From assembly GCA_026398275.1 (NCBI GenBank), contig JAPLTF010000054.1, positions 1 through 57,976 of the forward strand: a DNA stretch of 57,976 nt, written 5' to 3'. Positions within the stretch are counted from its first letter, which is position 1. Each line of letters opens with the position of its first letter. Below are positions 52,401 to 57,976 of the stretch, piece by piece. Both the position numbers and the translations under genes were made by a program. Source of the stretch: Verrucomicrobiota bacterium (GTDB lineage: Bacteria > Verrucomicrobiota > Verrucomicrobiia > Chthoniobacterales > Terrimicrobiaceae). The notes under the pieces are model-generated. The model searched no databases and was not told where the DNA came from. It saw nothing but the letters and a program-made list of their open reading frames with translations.

Positions 52401-52924
52401 TTTTGGGAGGGTGTGTCGGTGTTGTCCGGGGAGGCGTTGGGATCGGCTCCGGCATAACTTCCCCGCAGGAGATTGGAAAAGTTCGCATCTGTGCTGGTCA
52501 CCCCCGAGGGCAGCGAACGTTGGGGGAGGATGTTGGTAGCGGCCGTCGGGTTGTAAATGGTGACGACGCCGACTGTGTTGGTCGTCGAATTCGCCACAAT
52601 TTCCTGCAGGAATCTTGATGTGGCATAATCCGCCCCGGTCCTGCCGAGTTGCTCCGCCAACACCGCATTCGAGCGCGAGGCCTCGATCACGCGGTTGGAA
52701 GTGGCCCGCGCAAAGAAAGCCATCGTCGCGATCGTGACCAGGACAATCAGGGCCAGGGTAATGACCAGCGCCATGCCGGAGGTGGAATTTTGGATTGGCG
52801 ATTTCCGATTGGCGATTTCCGATTGGCGATAGGTGGTTGGCAATCTTCGGATCTGCGCGAGACGATTCATTACGGCCCAAAAGGGACGACTCTTTAATCG
52901 GAAATCGGAAATCCTCAATCTCAT
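49436..52924 (-). CDS. Verru_Chthon cassette protein A (TIGR02600-like)
   Basis: 1162 residues. Near residue 50 lies a prepilin-type or PilX-like hydrophobic segment (GMALVITLALIVLVTIATMA) followed by FFARATSNRVIEASRSNAVL, then a very long polar, Asn/Thr-rich body with a C-terminus ending in an unremarkable VNE. This matches the large 'A' protein of the cassette first described in Verrucomicrobium and Chthoniobacter. The ATG at 52924 overlaps the cassette C stop as ATGA. The leader of about 49 residues before the hydrophobic segment is long and partly encoded by a short DNA repeat (see 52793-52920). Probable role: large minor-pilin-like or pseudopilin-associated envelope protein. Confidence 0.8.
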   Translation of the reverse strand: MRLRISDFRLKSRPFWAVMNRLAQIRRLPTTYRQSEIANRKSPIQNSTSGMALVITLALIVLVTIATMAFFARATSNRVIEASRSNAVLAEQLGRTGADYATSRFLQEIVANSTTNTVGVVTIYNPTAATNILPQRSLPSGVTSTDANFSNLLRGSYAGADPNASPDNTDTPSQNGRRVGTNRWNAPILLAGGGFTATNQLPNWIYLNRDGNPTNAASTNAIGRFAYTVYDVSGLLDVNVSGYPSSVAIPPTYTGTNLATIKSTLAGADLSQIPGITSATMDTFVQWRNTNSASSATSYVTNVSAAATNGFLTPRPGDRNLLSRQDLIKLAREGDGVYYGITTNALPYLTTFTRALNAPSWSPPLNASQMTPNYLDALKDPAAPRNYANDANNVSAANRFLPNVRVSGTFTRADGTTAQVGEPLIKTRFPLSWLALLRDADPTTTNWEVTPEATTILNNLNARRAANGQPNLTVPTLVQQAFGLTWNSSSGVWQYRADTILRLDEVAQLSGTNAREPDFFELLKAGILNGSLGKSTPADTAFVANFSLDRNKDLQILKIGANIIDQADPDDVPTQIVRPDLNEVVLGIENHPYIYLMSQTHFRRKDIPPDPSAGDPVTGNPMPYATCYQQMEVWNPHTNATATGRSYRIRALQGSSRISLVGIGSGPLVTQQDLFIGFNGNQNFSEPTLLNRTNIDASRTSPGNMFWTTGNASNAILAGFLIGNIKANNNLDGLTPDIPYDDYGPPNASAWLVISPQSSIIYQLEYSDGARWIPVQRTYPVKGTYGNGMWGGPWWGGGKGEIWDFTEIIYNGGKYPATAGPGLANTPYGTTMVLVACKTDPRVQRLGVFGAGGLPIDNNTMRRSTVPFKYRSGYPAWHTVDGMSWDCNTWNFLWKAIRPLPTLFSDWRNEPADATLDDLSDNRMDTPTLIADPDGVVRPADGTPRTNIPGVGSPARPVMLNRPFRSVGEMGYAFRDDPWKTLDFSSAYSADAALLDLFSVAESPVGNVTAGVLNLNTRQQPVLKAVLAGALKNELNASSTLPATEADAIATAMIATTGTTPLLNRAELATRIVTTGTAGFTDPNDADIKTRRESIVRALADVGNTRTWNLMIDLVAQSGRYGVAASSLDKFVVEGERRYWLHLAIDRYTGKVIARNLESVNE
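52793..52920. repeat. GATTGGCGATTTCC-type repeats within the cassette A leader
   Basis: Three copies with a 14-base period lie at 52793-52830 (GATTGGCGATTTCC), and related AATCGGAAATCGGAAATCC sequence at 52896-52914. They encode the leader stretches YRQSEIANRKSPIQN and RISDFRLKS. Confidence 0.75.
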
Positions 52925-53811
52925 GGCAAGGCGAAGGTTTTCGTGAGGATGCGGATGCAGGACTTGACCGGAGCGGGAAGGTTGGTGGAGGTATCGACGC
53001 TCGACTGCCATGCGGTCGGGTCTGTGCCGAATACCGCCTGCGCGCTTGTTGCGCTCACCAACTGCAGGCTCTGCTTATCCACGGCGGCGACCCAGATTTG
53101 GAGGGCTCGCGCGCGGTTGGGGAGACCTGCCGCGAAGGAGGGGGAGCCGGTGAGGAGGGCATTCCATCCGCCCGGCCCCGGAACGTTGTTGTAATTGTTT
53201 GTGGCCCAGTTTGCAGATGGGGTGCCGGTGGATGCGTAGTTGCTGGAACTGGTGAGGACGCGGATTTGGAAGCCCAGGATTCCGTCGGCCAGAACCGAGT
53301 TGGTCGGGGTATTGACTGTATCGAGGAGGAGGTTCGTATTCGCGAAACTGGACGACCCATAGGATCGGGTAAGCTGGGTGTTGTTGGTCCCGCCGAGGCC
53401 GTATTGGACGGCAAGAAACCGGTGGCCGACCGATCCGGTGGGACCGCGGCGGGCGGTCAGAAAAGCCAGTCCCGGGGAACTGGAATTCACAAAGATGGCG
53501 GCATTTTCGCCCACGATGGCCTTCGAGAGATCGGCCTGCATCACATCCAGCATCCGTCGCGCCGCTCCGGCGGAGTCCATCTGCTGGCTCTGGGTTTTTG
53601 TTGATTGCAGGATCCCGTTCACCACCTGCAGAAGCATCACGAGAATCATCGCCAGCACGGCCATGGAGACGAGGAGTTCCAGGATGGTGAAAGCTTTGAA
53701 AGGACGAAGGATGAAGGATGAAGGATGAAAGACTCCCCGACGCGCCCACATGCGCCGGTCGAAAATCTTCCCAATCGCCAATCGAAAATCGTAAATCGAA
53801 AATGTCTTCAT
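52921..53811 (-). CDS. Verru_Chthon cassette protein C (TIGR02599-like)
   Basis: 296 residues with a type IV prepilin-type segment FTILELLVSMAVLAMILVML preceded by a leader of about 39 residues (Ala before the Phe at the cleavage site). The body starts with QQMDSAGAARRMLDVMQADL, a pseudopilin stalk-like helix, then beta structure. In other bacteria PilW- or GspJ-like minor pilins look similar. ATG 53811 overlaps the cassette B stop (ATGA). Leader codons include repeat-derived stretches (DFRLAIGKI and HPSSFILRP). Confidence 0.8.
   Translation of the reverse strand: MKTFSIYDFRLAIGKIFDRRMWARRGVFHPSSFILRPFKAFTILELLVSMAVLAMILVMLLQVVNGILQSTKTQSQQMDSAGAARRMLDVMQADLSKAIVGENAAIFVNSSSPGLAFLTARRGPTGSVGHRFLAVQYGLGGTNNTQLTRSYGSSSFANTNLLLDTVNTPTNSVLADGILGFQIRVLTSSSNYASTGTPSANWATNNYNNVPGPGGWNALLTGSPSFAAGLPNRARALQIWVAAVDKQSLQLVSATSAQAVFGTDPTAWQSSVDTSTNLPAPVKSCIRILTKTFALP
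53705..53802. repeat. Short-repeat DNA within the cassette C leader
   Basis: GAAGGATGAAGGATGAAGGA (53705 on) and CAATCGCCAATCGAAAATCG/TAAATCGAAAAT (53772-53802) are short tandem motifs that lie wholly inside the coding region for the cleavable leader. Confidence 0.7.
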
Positions 53812-54413
53812 GGTTTTGGAAGAAACTGGATTCCAGTTGTGATCGAGCCTTCCGCTTTCGACCAAGTTTGAGTGGTTGCGTTCCAGACGGGATTGGCCTG
53901 GGAGGGCCACGCGACGCTGATGACGGCGCGGCCGTTGGTGGTGAGATTGGCCGGGGGGAAGATGTTGACCACGGCGGAAATTCTTTTTTGGTCAGAGGCC
54001 GTCTCCTGCGACCCATCGAGTTTTAGATCGGACCAGCCATTCGTGGCAGACGGTCCCCCCACGCTGTATTGGATCGTCTGACCCGAAAATACGTTTGTGA
54101 AAAGGGTCGAATTGGTGGATGTGGCCGATCTGACGCTCTCGGCAATCGCATTCAAAACGTTCGCCGCCCCGGCTTGCTCGTTCGCGTTTTTCACCGACTT
54201 CAATCCAACGGGAAGGAGCCCGAGCACGGCGATCAGCGCGAAGGATACGATCCCGATCGCGAGGGTGACCTCCACGAGGGAAAAGGCGGGGGAATTGGGG
54301 ATTGCCGATTGAGGATTGGCGATTGATACGACGCCTGCGCGGCGCAGTGAGGCCGAGGGGGAGCGGACTCTGGGAATCGGCAATCGAAAATCGGCAATCG
54401 GCAATCTCTTCAT
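53808..54413 (-). CDS. Verru_Chthon cassette protein B (TIGR02598-like)
   Basis: 201 residues with prepilin segment FSLVEVTLAIGIVSFALIAV after a leader of about 43 residues. The stalk continues (GLKSVKNANEQAGAANVLNA) and a short beta domain follows. It resembles PilV/GspI-type minor pseudopilins. ATG 54413 overlaps the cassette D stop (ATGA). The leader contains KRLPIADFRLPIP and SIANPQSAIPN, encoded by the AATCGGCAATCG-type repeats at 54297-54406. Confidence 0.8.
   Translation of the reverse strand: MKRLPIADFRLPIPRVRSPSASLRRAGVVSIANPQSAIPNSPAFSLVEVTLAIGIVSFALIAVLGLLPVGLKSVKNANEQAGAANVLNAIAESVRSATSTNSTLFTNVFSGQTIQYSVGGPSATNGWSDLKLDGSQETASDQKRISAVVNIFPPANLTTNGRAVISVAWPSQANPVWNATTQTWSKAEGSITTGIQFLPKP
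54297..54406. repeat. AATCGGCAATCG-type repeats within the cassette B leader
   Basis: GGGATTGCCGATTGAGGATT followed by GGCGATTG at 54297-54324, and AATCGGCAATCGAAAATCGG then CAATCGGCAATC at 54376-54406, share the core of the cassette A and C leader repeats. Confidence 0.75.
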
Positions 54414-55042
54414 TTTCTATAAATGGTGGGGATGCCGACGCTGCCATCAATCACCACGGCAATGTCGTTGTTGGTCATGAGAGTTGTGCCACGCGTCTGG
54501 CGGAGGCCAACGGCTATGCGGGGATCGAAGCCGTCCGTCGCGGTGGGCGCAGCTTTGGTGGTCACCTCGCCAAGCGGAGTGAATGTGACTGTGCGACCTT
54601 GGAAGGTGGTATTGCCGATGCTGAAGGTCAATCCACCGGAAGCGGGAAAGTTGGAGAACGTGCCGAGATTGGTCCCCACCTCGGTCACTCCCCAGCCCGT
54701 GGGATCGACCAATGCCGTGCGCTGGATCAGAGCCGACTTGCCGATCGGCTGAAGGTTGGTGGCCGAGCCGGTTGCCGAGCCATCCTTGGAATAAACCAAA
54801 CCGATCCGCAGGTCGCCGGAGTTTGTCTGGAGGCCGAGCCACACATAGGTCTGCCGCGTGATGGCTTCGCTGCGCGCCAACTCCACAGCGGCCGCCACCT
54901 GATAGGCGGCCTCCGTGACTCCCCGCGCCTGCCCGATGGAGTTGAAGGCCGGAATCGCAAACGCGGCCAGAAGTGCGATGATCGCAATAACGACAAGCAA
55001 CTCGATTAAAGAAAATCCGCCATTTGGTCTTTTGGTGAACAT
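54410..55042 (-). CDS. Verru_Chthon cassette protein D (TIGR02596-like)
   Basis: 210 residues. A normal short prepilin leader (MFTKRPNGG) precedes the cleavage site G-F and the hydrophobic helix FSLIELLVVIAIIALLAAFA. The stalk (GVTEAAYQVAAAVELARSEA) and beta domain resemble GspH/FimT-type minor pseudopilins. It heads the D-B-C-A operon, in which all three junctions are ATGA overlaps. ATG 55042 gives the short leader; the in-frame extension to 55207 is not supported. A promoter lies about 25 bases upstream. Confidence 0.85.
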   Translation of the reverse strand: MFTKRPNGGFSLIELLVVIAIIALLAAFAIPAFNSIGQARGVTEAAYQVAAAVELARSEAITRQTYVWLGLQTNSGDLRIGLVYSKDGSATGSATNLQPIGKSALIQRTALVDPTGWGVTEVGTNLGTFSNFPASGGLTFSIGNTTFQGRTVTFTPLGEVTTKAAPTATDGFDPRIAVGLRQTRGTTLMTNNDIAVVIDGSVGIPTIYRK

Positions 55043-55064
55043 GCCGATGTTGTATCTACAAAGT

Positions 55065-55092
55065 ATTTTACTTACACCGTTGCAAGATGCAA
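55065..55092 (-). promoter_or_regulatory. Likely sigma-70 promoter of the Verru_Chthon cassette
   Basis: On the minus strand TTGCAT (complement of 55087-55092) and TAAAAT (55065-55070) are separated by 16 bases and lie about 22 bases before the cassette D start. Confidence 0.55.
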
Positions 55093-55234
55093 TCGGATTA
55101 TCAGAAAATGTGTGAAGTTCGCCTCCATCGAAAGTGTCAGTCCCGCGTATTGTCGCCTTTTTGAAAAATCCCTGTGCGGCGGTGAAACTTCTGGAAAATC
55201 TTTTCACCTTCAGCTTGTTTGCTGTCTCTGCGTT

Positions 55235-55570
55235 TCAGGCAAAGGCGAGGGGCGCGCAGGATTTTTTTACCGGAACAAAACGGATTTCGACCCGGCGGTC
55301 CAGCGCGGCGGCAATCCGGTTGAGCATTGCCATCGAGTGCCCTTCGTAGTCGGCATCCTCCAGCCGGCAAATCACAGATGCGGTGGTTCCGACCATTTTT
55401 GCGAGTGCTCGTTGGGAAAGTCCGGCTTGCGTGCGAAGCCGGTGGATTTTCCTGGCAACAAGACTGTCGCTGCGAGCTTGCTCAAGCTCGGCAAGTCTCG
55501 CAGGTTGACCGTCAAAAAATTCCCTGTGGATGATTTCCAGCGCATCAGTTGTTGGTTTTTTAAATTTCAT
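55235..55570 (-). CDS. XRE-family antitoxin-like regulator
   Basis: 111 residues. After an N-terminal helical part (DALEIIHREFFDGQPARLAE) comes a helix-turn-helix (LRTQAGLSQRALAKMVGTTA, SVICRLEDADYEGHS). This resembles HigA-type antitoxins and solitary XRE regulators. No HigB-type toxin of normal size lies next to it; only a 33-codon frame precedes it, overlapping by 11 bases. A perfect palindrome lies upstream, consistent with self-repression. Confidence 0.75.
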   Translation of the reverse strand: MKFKKPTTDALEIIHREFFDGQPARLAELEQARSDSLVARKIHRLRTQAGLSQRALAKMVGTTASVICRLEDADYEGHSMAMLNRIAAALDRRVEIRFVPVKKSCAPLAFA

Positions 55571-55661
55571 ATGTGTGTTTGGCGGGATTCGCCTCGAATT
55601 TCCTTTTTCGCTCTATCGCTTTTTCTATCTCCTTCGTCGGAACGACTTTTGTTTTCGACAT
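55560..55661 (-). CDS. Small ORF (33 codons) upstream of and overlapping the XRE gene
   Basis: The frame reads MSKTKVVPTKEIEKAIERKR then KFEANPAKHTYEI. It is basic and helical and has a weak AAGG directly before the ATG. It overlaps the XRE start by 11 bases, the layout of a coupled two-gene operon. It might be a toxin remnant, a leader peptide, or a real small protein; I cannot decide. Confidence 0.4.
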   Translation of the reverse strand: MSKTKVVPTKEIEKAIERKRKFEANPAKHTYEI

Positions 55662-55673
55662 CCTTCAAGAGAT

Positions 55674-55699
55674 GTTCGCAGCATTGCGAACAACGTCAA
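55674..55699 (-). promoter_or_regulatory. Palindromic operator upstream of the small ORF and XRE gene
   Basis: GTTCGCA (55674-55680) and TGCGAAC (55685-55691) form a perfect inverted repeat with a four-base centre. TTGACG on the minus strand (complement of 55694-55699) could be the -35 box; the -10 (AACATC) is weak. Confidence 0.5.
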
Positions 55700-55818
55700 G
55701 CCCCGGGTTTTCCGGCTGCAACGAAATCGAACAGATCCTACACATGAGCATGGCAAAAATCCTTGAAGAACTTCCCCGGTGGCGACTGCACGGCATCAAT
55801 GTGAAAATAAGAAGCGAA

Positions 55819-55876
55819 GACATGTCACTGATCGATGACATTATGTCATTGTCAACGGTCGCTGACATGCTATGTT
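55819..55876 (+). promoter_or_regulatory. hipBA promoter and operators; probable leaderless start
   Basis: ATGACAT-T-ATGTCAT (55835-55849) is a perfect palindrome; GACATGTC (55819-55826) and TGACATGCTATGT (55863-55875) carry further GACAT half sites. TTGTCA (55849-55854) and TATGTT (55871-55876) are 16 bases apart. The start point predicted seven bases on falls at the hipB ATG (55883), so the mRNA may lack a leader. Confidence 0.6.
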
Positions 55877-55882
55877 GACGGC

Positions 55883-56164
55883 ATGATTCTCCACGCCCCG
55901 AAGGAAATTGGTGCCCTGATCCGTGAGCGGCGCTCCCAAATGAACTTGAGCCAGCACGAACTCGCCGGGAAAGTCGGGGTCAGCCGCGCCTGGATCATTG
56001 CCTTGGAAAAGGGGAAGCCATCCGTCCAACTGGGGTTGGTTTTGCAAACGCTCCGGGAGCTTGGCATTCCGCTTCGCGCCGGTGCAGAGGCGAACGAGAG
56101 GAAGACCGGAGGTATTGATATTGATGCTCTGGTTGACTCGCACTCCAAAGGCAACAAGCCATGA
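55883..56164 (+). CDS. hipB: HipB-type antitoxin
   Basis: 93 residues with an XRE helix-turn-helix (ERRSQMNLSQHELAGKVGVS, RAWIIALEKGKPSVQLGLVL) typical of HipB. HipB binds and silences the HipA kinase and represses the operon. ATG 55883 is chosen; the longer in-frame start at 55835 lies in the operator. The stop overlaps the hipA start by four bases (ATGA). Confidence 0.85.
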   Translation: MILHAPKEIGALIRERRSQMNLSQHELAGKVGVSRAWIIALEKGKPSVQLGLVLQTLRELGIPLRAGAEANERKTGGIDIDALVDSHSKGNKP

Positions 56165-57087
56165 CCGAGGAACTTTCCGTATTCGTTGAAGGGCGGATGA
56201 TGGGTTGCCTGCTGTGGGACAGGAGGCGGGACAGGTTGAGTTTCCGCTACGATACCTCCTGGGCGGATTTCCCGCTTTCGCTCTCGATGCCATTGACGGC
56301 TTCGGAGCACGGGCACTCTGTGGTGGAGGCGTTTCTCTGGGGGCTGCTTCCAGACAATGACGGGGTTTTGCAGCGCTGGGGCGAGAGATTTCAGGTTTCA
56401 CCACGGAATGCGTTCAAGTTGCTCTGGCATGTGGGAGAGGAATGCGCCGGCGCATTCCAGTTCATCCGCCCCGATCGACTCGCAACCTGGTCGAAGACTC
56501 CTCCGCCGGGCGGAGTCACCTGGCTGACTCCAGAGGAAGTCGCCGGGAGAATACAGCTTCTTCTCAAGGACCACAGTGCTTCCCGCACGAGTTCGGATGC
56601 AGGGAGTTTCAGCCTCGCCGGAGCGCAACCAAAGACAGCATTCATTTTCGATCCCAAGAAAAAGCGTTGGGGAATCCCCTTTGGTTCGGTTCCGACCACC
56701 CACATTTTGAAACCTGCGACGGGGGCGTTTGACGGGTTCGCCGAGAATGAGCATTTTTGTCTGCGTCTGGCTGGGGTGTTGGGTTTTCCAACCGCCTCGT
56801 CGTCCGTCCAATACTTCGGCGACTGCCCGGTGATCTCCAAAACCCAGCCTGTCCGGGGCAGCACCGGGACTCCGCGCCATTTTCCCCACGTAGCCCAACA
56901 GGAGAGGCATCCGGCTCAGAACCGGACCAGTGCGCGTGCAAATTGTCGCCCTCGCCCCTCGACCTCTCCGCTCCGAGTGTGCCGCGGGGACCAATTTTCG
57001 TGCCGGCAACTTCCCGGGCCAGACTGCAATCATGGCCCGTGGGGGATCGGATGCAGCCGATGGCCTGGCACGAATCTCGGGCTGTAG
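56161..57087 (+). pseudogene. hipA: Truncated HipA-type kinase
   Basis: The first 225 or so residues match HipA: VFVEGRMMGCLLWDRRRDRL, PLTASEHG, the glycine-rich FSLAGAQPKTAFIF, and THILKPATGAFDGFAENEHF. After YFGDCPVI (about 56836) the expected VVERYDR and the kinase core (HGKN, DxD-type metal site) are missing, and the frame runs through unrelated sequence into tRNA-Pro. The protein would lack the catalytic lobe and so should not be a toxin. The loss of the 3' part next to a tRNA points to site-specific recombination or deletion. Confidence 0.78.
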
Positions 57088-57153
57088 CGTAGTAGCTAAC
57101 GCACCTGCCTTGGGAGCAGGGGATCGCGGGTGCAAGTCCCGCCAGCCCGACCA
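57078..57153 (+). tRNA. tRNA-Pro (anticodon TGG) with unusual D and T loops
   Basis: Acceptor CGGGCTG/CAGCCCG with the C1-G72 pair of bacterial Pro tRNAs, anticodon stem CCTGC/GCAGG with loop CTTGGGA giving TGG, and encoded CCA. The T loop is TGCAAGT, so position 55 is G where U is almost invariant, and the D loop AGTAGCTA lacks the usual GG pair. The tertiary elbow contacts 18-55 and 19-56 seem altered. Confidence 0.82.
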
Positions 57154-57169
57154 TTTGAGATGAGGGGAG

Positions 57170-57451
57170 TTATGCCTGCACCATCCGGTTGCGCTCAGCA
57201 ACGCCAGTCAAACACCATTCTCTCAACACGTCCGGGCAGATATCGAAGCCGTTGGGCCATTGAATTGTGGGATACCCATCGGGCACCGCAACCTTTTGAA
57301 AATAGGAATCGTCGCGCAGGGGCTCTGACATGGGACCGAAATCAAAATCCCAATCCGCGAAATCCACCGTGCCTTCATAACCGTCGAAGAATCTGAGTCC
57401 CAGTTTTTTACCTCCCAGCAGATAGACGTGAGTGACTTTTTGCGTTTCCAT
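57170..57451 (-). CDS. DUF2442-family protein
   Basis: 93 residues (YLLGGKKLGLRFFDGYEGTV, PMSEPLRDDSYFQKVAVPDG, PNGFDICPDVLREW), a small beta-rich domain I assign to DUF2442. Such proteins are often encoded directly beside DUF4160 proteins, as here (gap four bases). The pair behaves like a two-gene cassette spread by transfer; a toxin-antitoxin role has been suggested for such pairs but is not shown. ATG 57451 is used rather than the in-frame codon at 57553. Confidence 0.8.
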   Translation of the reverse strand: METQKVTHVYLLGGKKLGLRFFDGYEGTVDFADWDFDFGPMSEPLRDDSYFQKVAVPDGYPTIQWPNGFDICPDVLREWCLTGVAERNRMVQA

Positions 57452-57455
57452 ATTT

Positions 57456-57716
57456 TTATACAAGGGGTTCCACGGACCCTGGCGCCTCCCGCCTTGCGGC
57501 GCGAGCGAAAGCCGCAAGGAGATCCTCCTCATGAAGCGTCGCCCATTCTGCAAGCAATGCCAGGACCTTTGGGGGAAGTTTTCCTGCCACTACTCCAAAT
57601 GGTGAGATTTGAATTTTGGCGGTTTGCCCTCCGTAGGTGGCATGAAAATGAGGAGCCGGGTGGTCTCCGTAATACATTTGGACCGTTATTCCGAGAAAGC
57701 GCGAAATTTCTGGCAT
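57456..57716 (-). CDS. DUF4160-family protein
   Basis: 86 residues with the hallmark start MPEISRFLGITVQMYYGDHP followed by PHFHATYGGQTAKIQIS, then a helical C-terminus (VLALLAEWATLHEEDLLAAF). Residues G-D-H-x-x-P-H-F-H are the conserved core. Function is unknown. It is the first gene of the pair with DUF2442. Confidence 0.88.
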   Translation of the reverse strand: MPEISRFLGITVQMYYGDHPAPHFHATYGGQTAKIQISPFGVVAGKLPPKVLALLAEWATLHEEDLLAAFARAARREAPGSVEPLV

Positions 57717-57928
57717 GAAAAGAATCTACACCTTTGAGGCGGACATCTCAAGAACCGATAATCTTGACACTTTATGCCGATAAACCTCGGTGAACCGCCT
57801 CAAAAGCGACCGCCTTTTGCGAATTCACTTTGGCGCTGCGGGCGCCGGAGCGAACGTCGGATGATTTGGCCGGTTTGAAAACCGGATAGCAAAAAGCGGT
57901 TTTTGACGCATGAGCGGAAGAGGGGTTT
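57717..57928. other. Intergenic region, possible IS end
   Basis: 212 bases with no gene. A run near 57795-57840 (CCGCCTCAAAAGCGACCGCC, TTTTGCGAATTCACTTTGGC) resembles the multiple-repeat ends of IS21-type elements as I remember them, which would fit the partial coding end to its right. A hairpin-like CGGTTTGAAAACCG lies at about 57872-57885. Confidence 0.4.
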
Positions 57929-57976
57929 TTAGGTTTCGATGCGGTCTTTCATGCGGAAGCTTGAGCCTTCGATGAT
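57929..57976 (-). CDS. C-terminal end of a partial gene, possibly IstB-like
   Basis: Only 15 residues are seen before the TAA: IIEGSSFRMKDRIET. The IEGxSxRxK pattern is like the end of IS21 helper ATPases (IstB). Too short for certainty; the rest lies outside the window. Confidence 0.4.
   Translation of the reverse strand: MIEGSSFRMKDRIET

Noticed and set aside
55573-55878. 101-codon plus-strand frame before hipB
   Set aside because: No start site or domain; it overlaps the XRE operator and the small minus-strand ORF, and its end contains the hip operator.

Overview
The window reads as chromosomal DNA of a Verrucomicrobiota bacterium, most likely near Chthoniobacter (Spartobacteria). The main reasons are a complete four-gene cassette (49.4-55.0 kb) matching the 'Verru_Chthon cassette' proteins A-D described from Verrucomicrobium and Chthoniobacter, a PEP-CTERM protein, a TIGR02597-like exported protein, system II cytochrome c maturation, high GC, and many dispersed GC-rich inverted repeats between genes. 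These assignments were made by reading; no database search was run.

Layout. 0-1.5 kb: polysaccharide export pair (Wza-like lipoprotein and partial Wzz-like chain-length protein). 1.6-12.7 kb: housekeeping and odd genes: a VanZ/metallophosphoesterase fusion, iscA-hscB, a bifunctional NAD(P)HX repair enzyme, a NodB-fold protein missing a metal ligand, tRNA-Met, rpsT, ilvD, and an intact 1100-residue NRPS-like protein that has lost its recognisable catalytic motifs. 12.9-16.6 kb: ugd and lptD. 16.8-21.2 kb: tRNA-Ala, a decayed beta-propeller gene cut off at tRNA-Gln, tatC-argH-fur.

21.5-39.2 kb is the most striking part: a respiratory locus. ccsA-resB (haem attachment) and a duplicated-domain lipoprotein lie divergent from a plus-strand series. 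That series holds a decahaem exported cytochrome, an octahaem lipoprotein cytochrome, a large outer-membrane barrel, a monohaem cytochrome and a NapC/NirT-type multihaem membrane cytochrome, followed by a 2-oxoacid:ferredoxin oxidoreductase (gamma-alpha fusion plus beta). Together the parts could carry electrons from quinol across the periplasm and through the outer membrane (a porin-cytochrome conduit), with a ferredoxin-reducing central-metabolism enzyme alongside.

39.3-42.5 kb holds surface and exported proteins. 43.1-48.4 kb is a decayed genomic island beside tRNA-Glu: truncated integrase, Fic protein with an operator-like repeat promoter, ARPP-1-like protein, small repeat protein, GNAT/DUF1778 toxin-antitoxin, and fragments of a CmoA-like methyltransferase and an IS66 transposase. 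48.7-55.0 kb is the Verru_Chthon cassette, a pilin-like operon with ATGA-overlapping genes. 55.2-58.0 kb is a second accessory block: an XRE regulator with a palindromic operator, hipB plus truncated hipA, an unusual tRNA-Pro, a DUF2442/DUF4160 pair, and a partial coding end that may be IstB-like.
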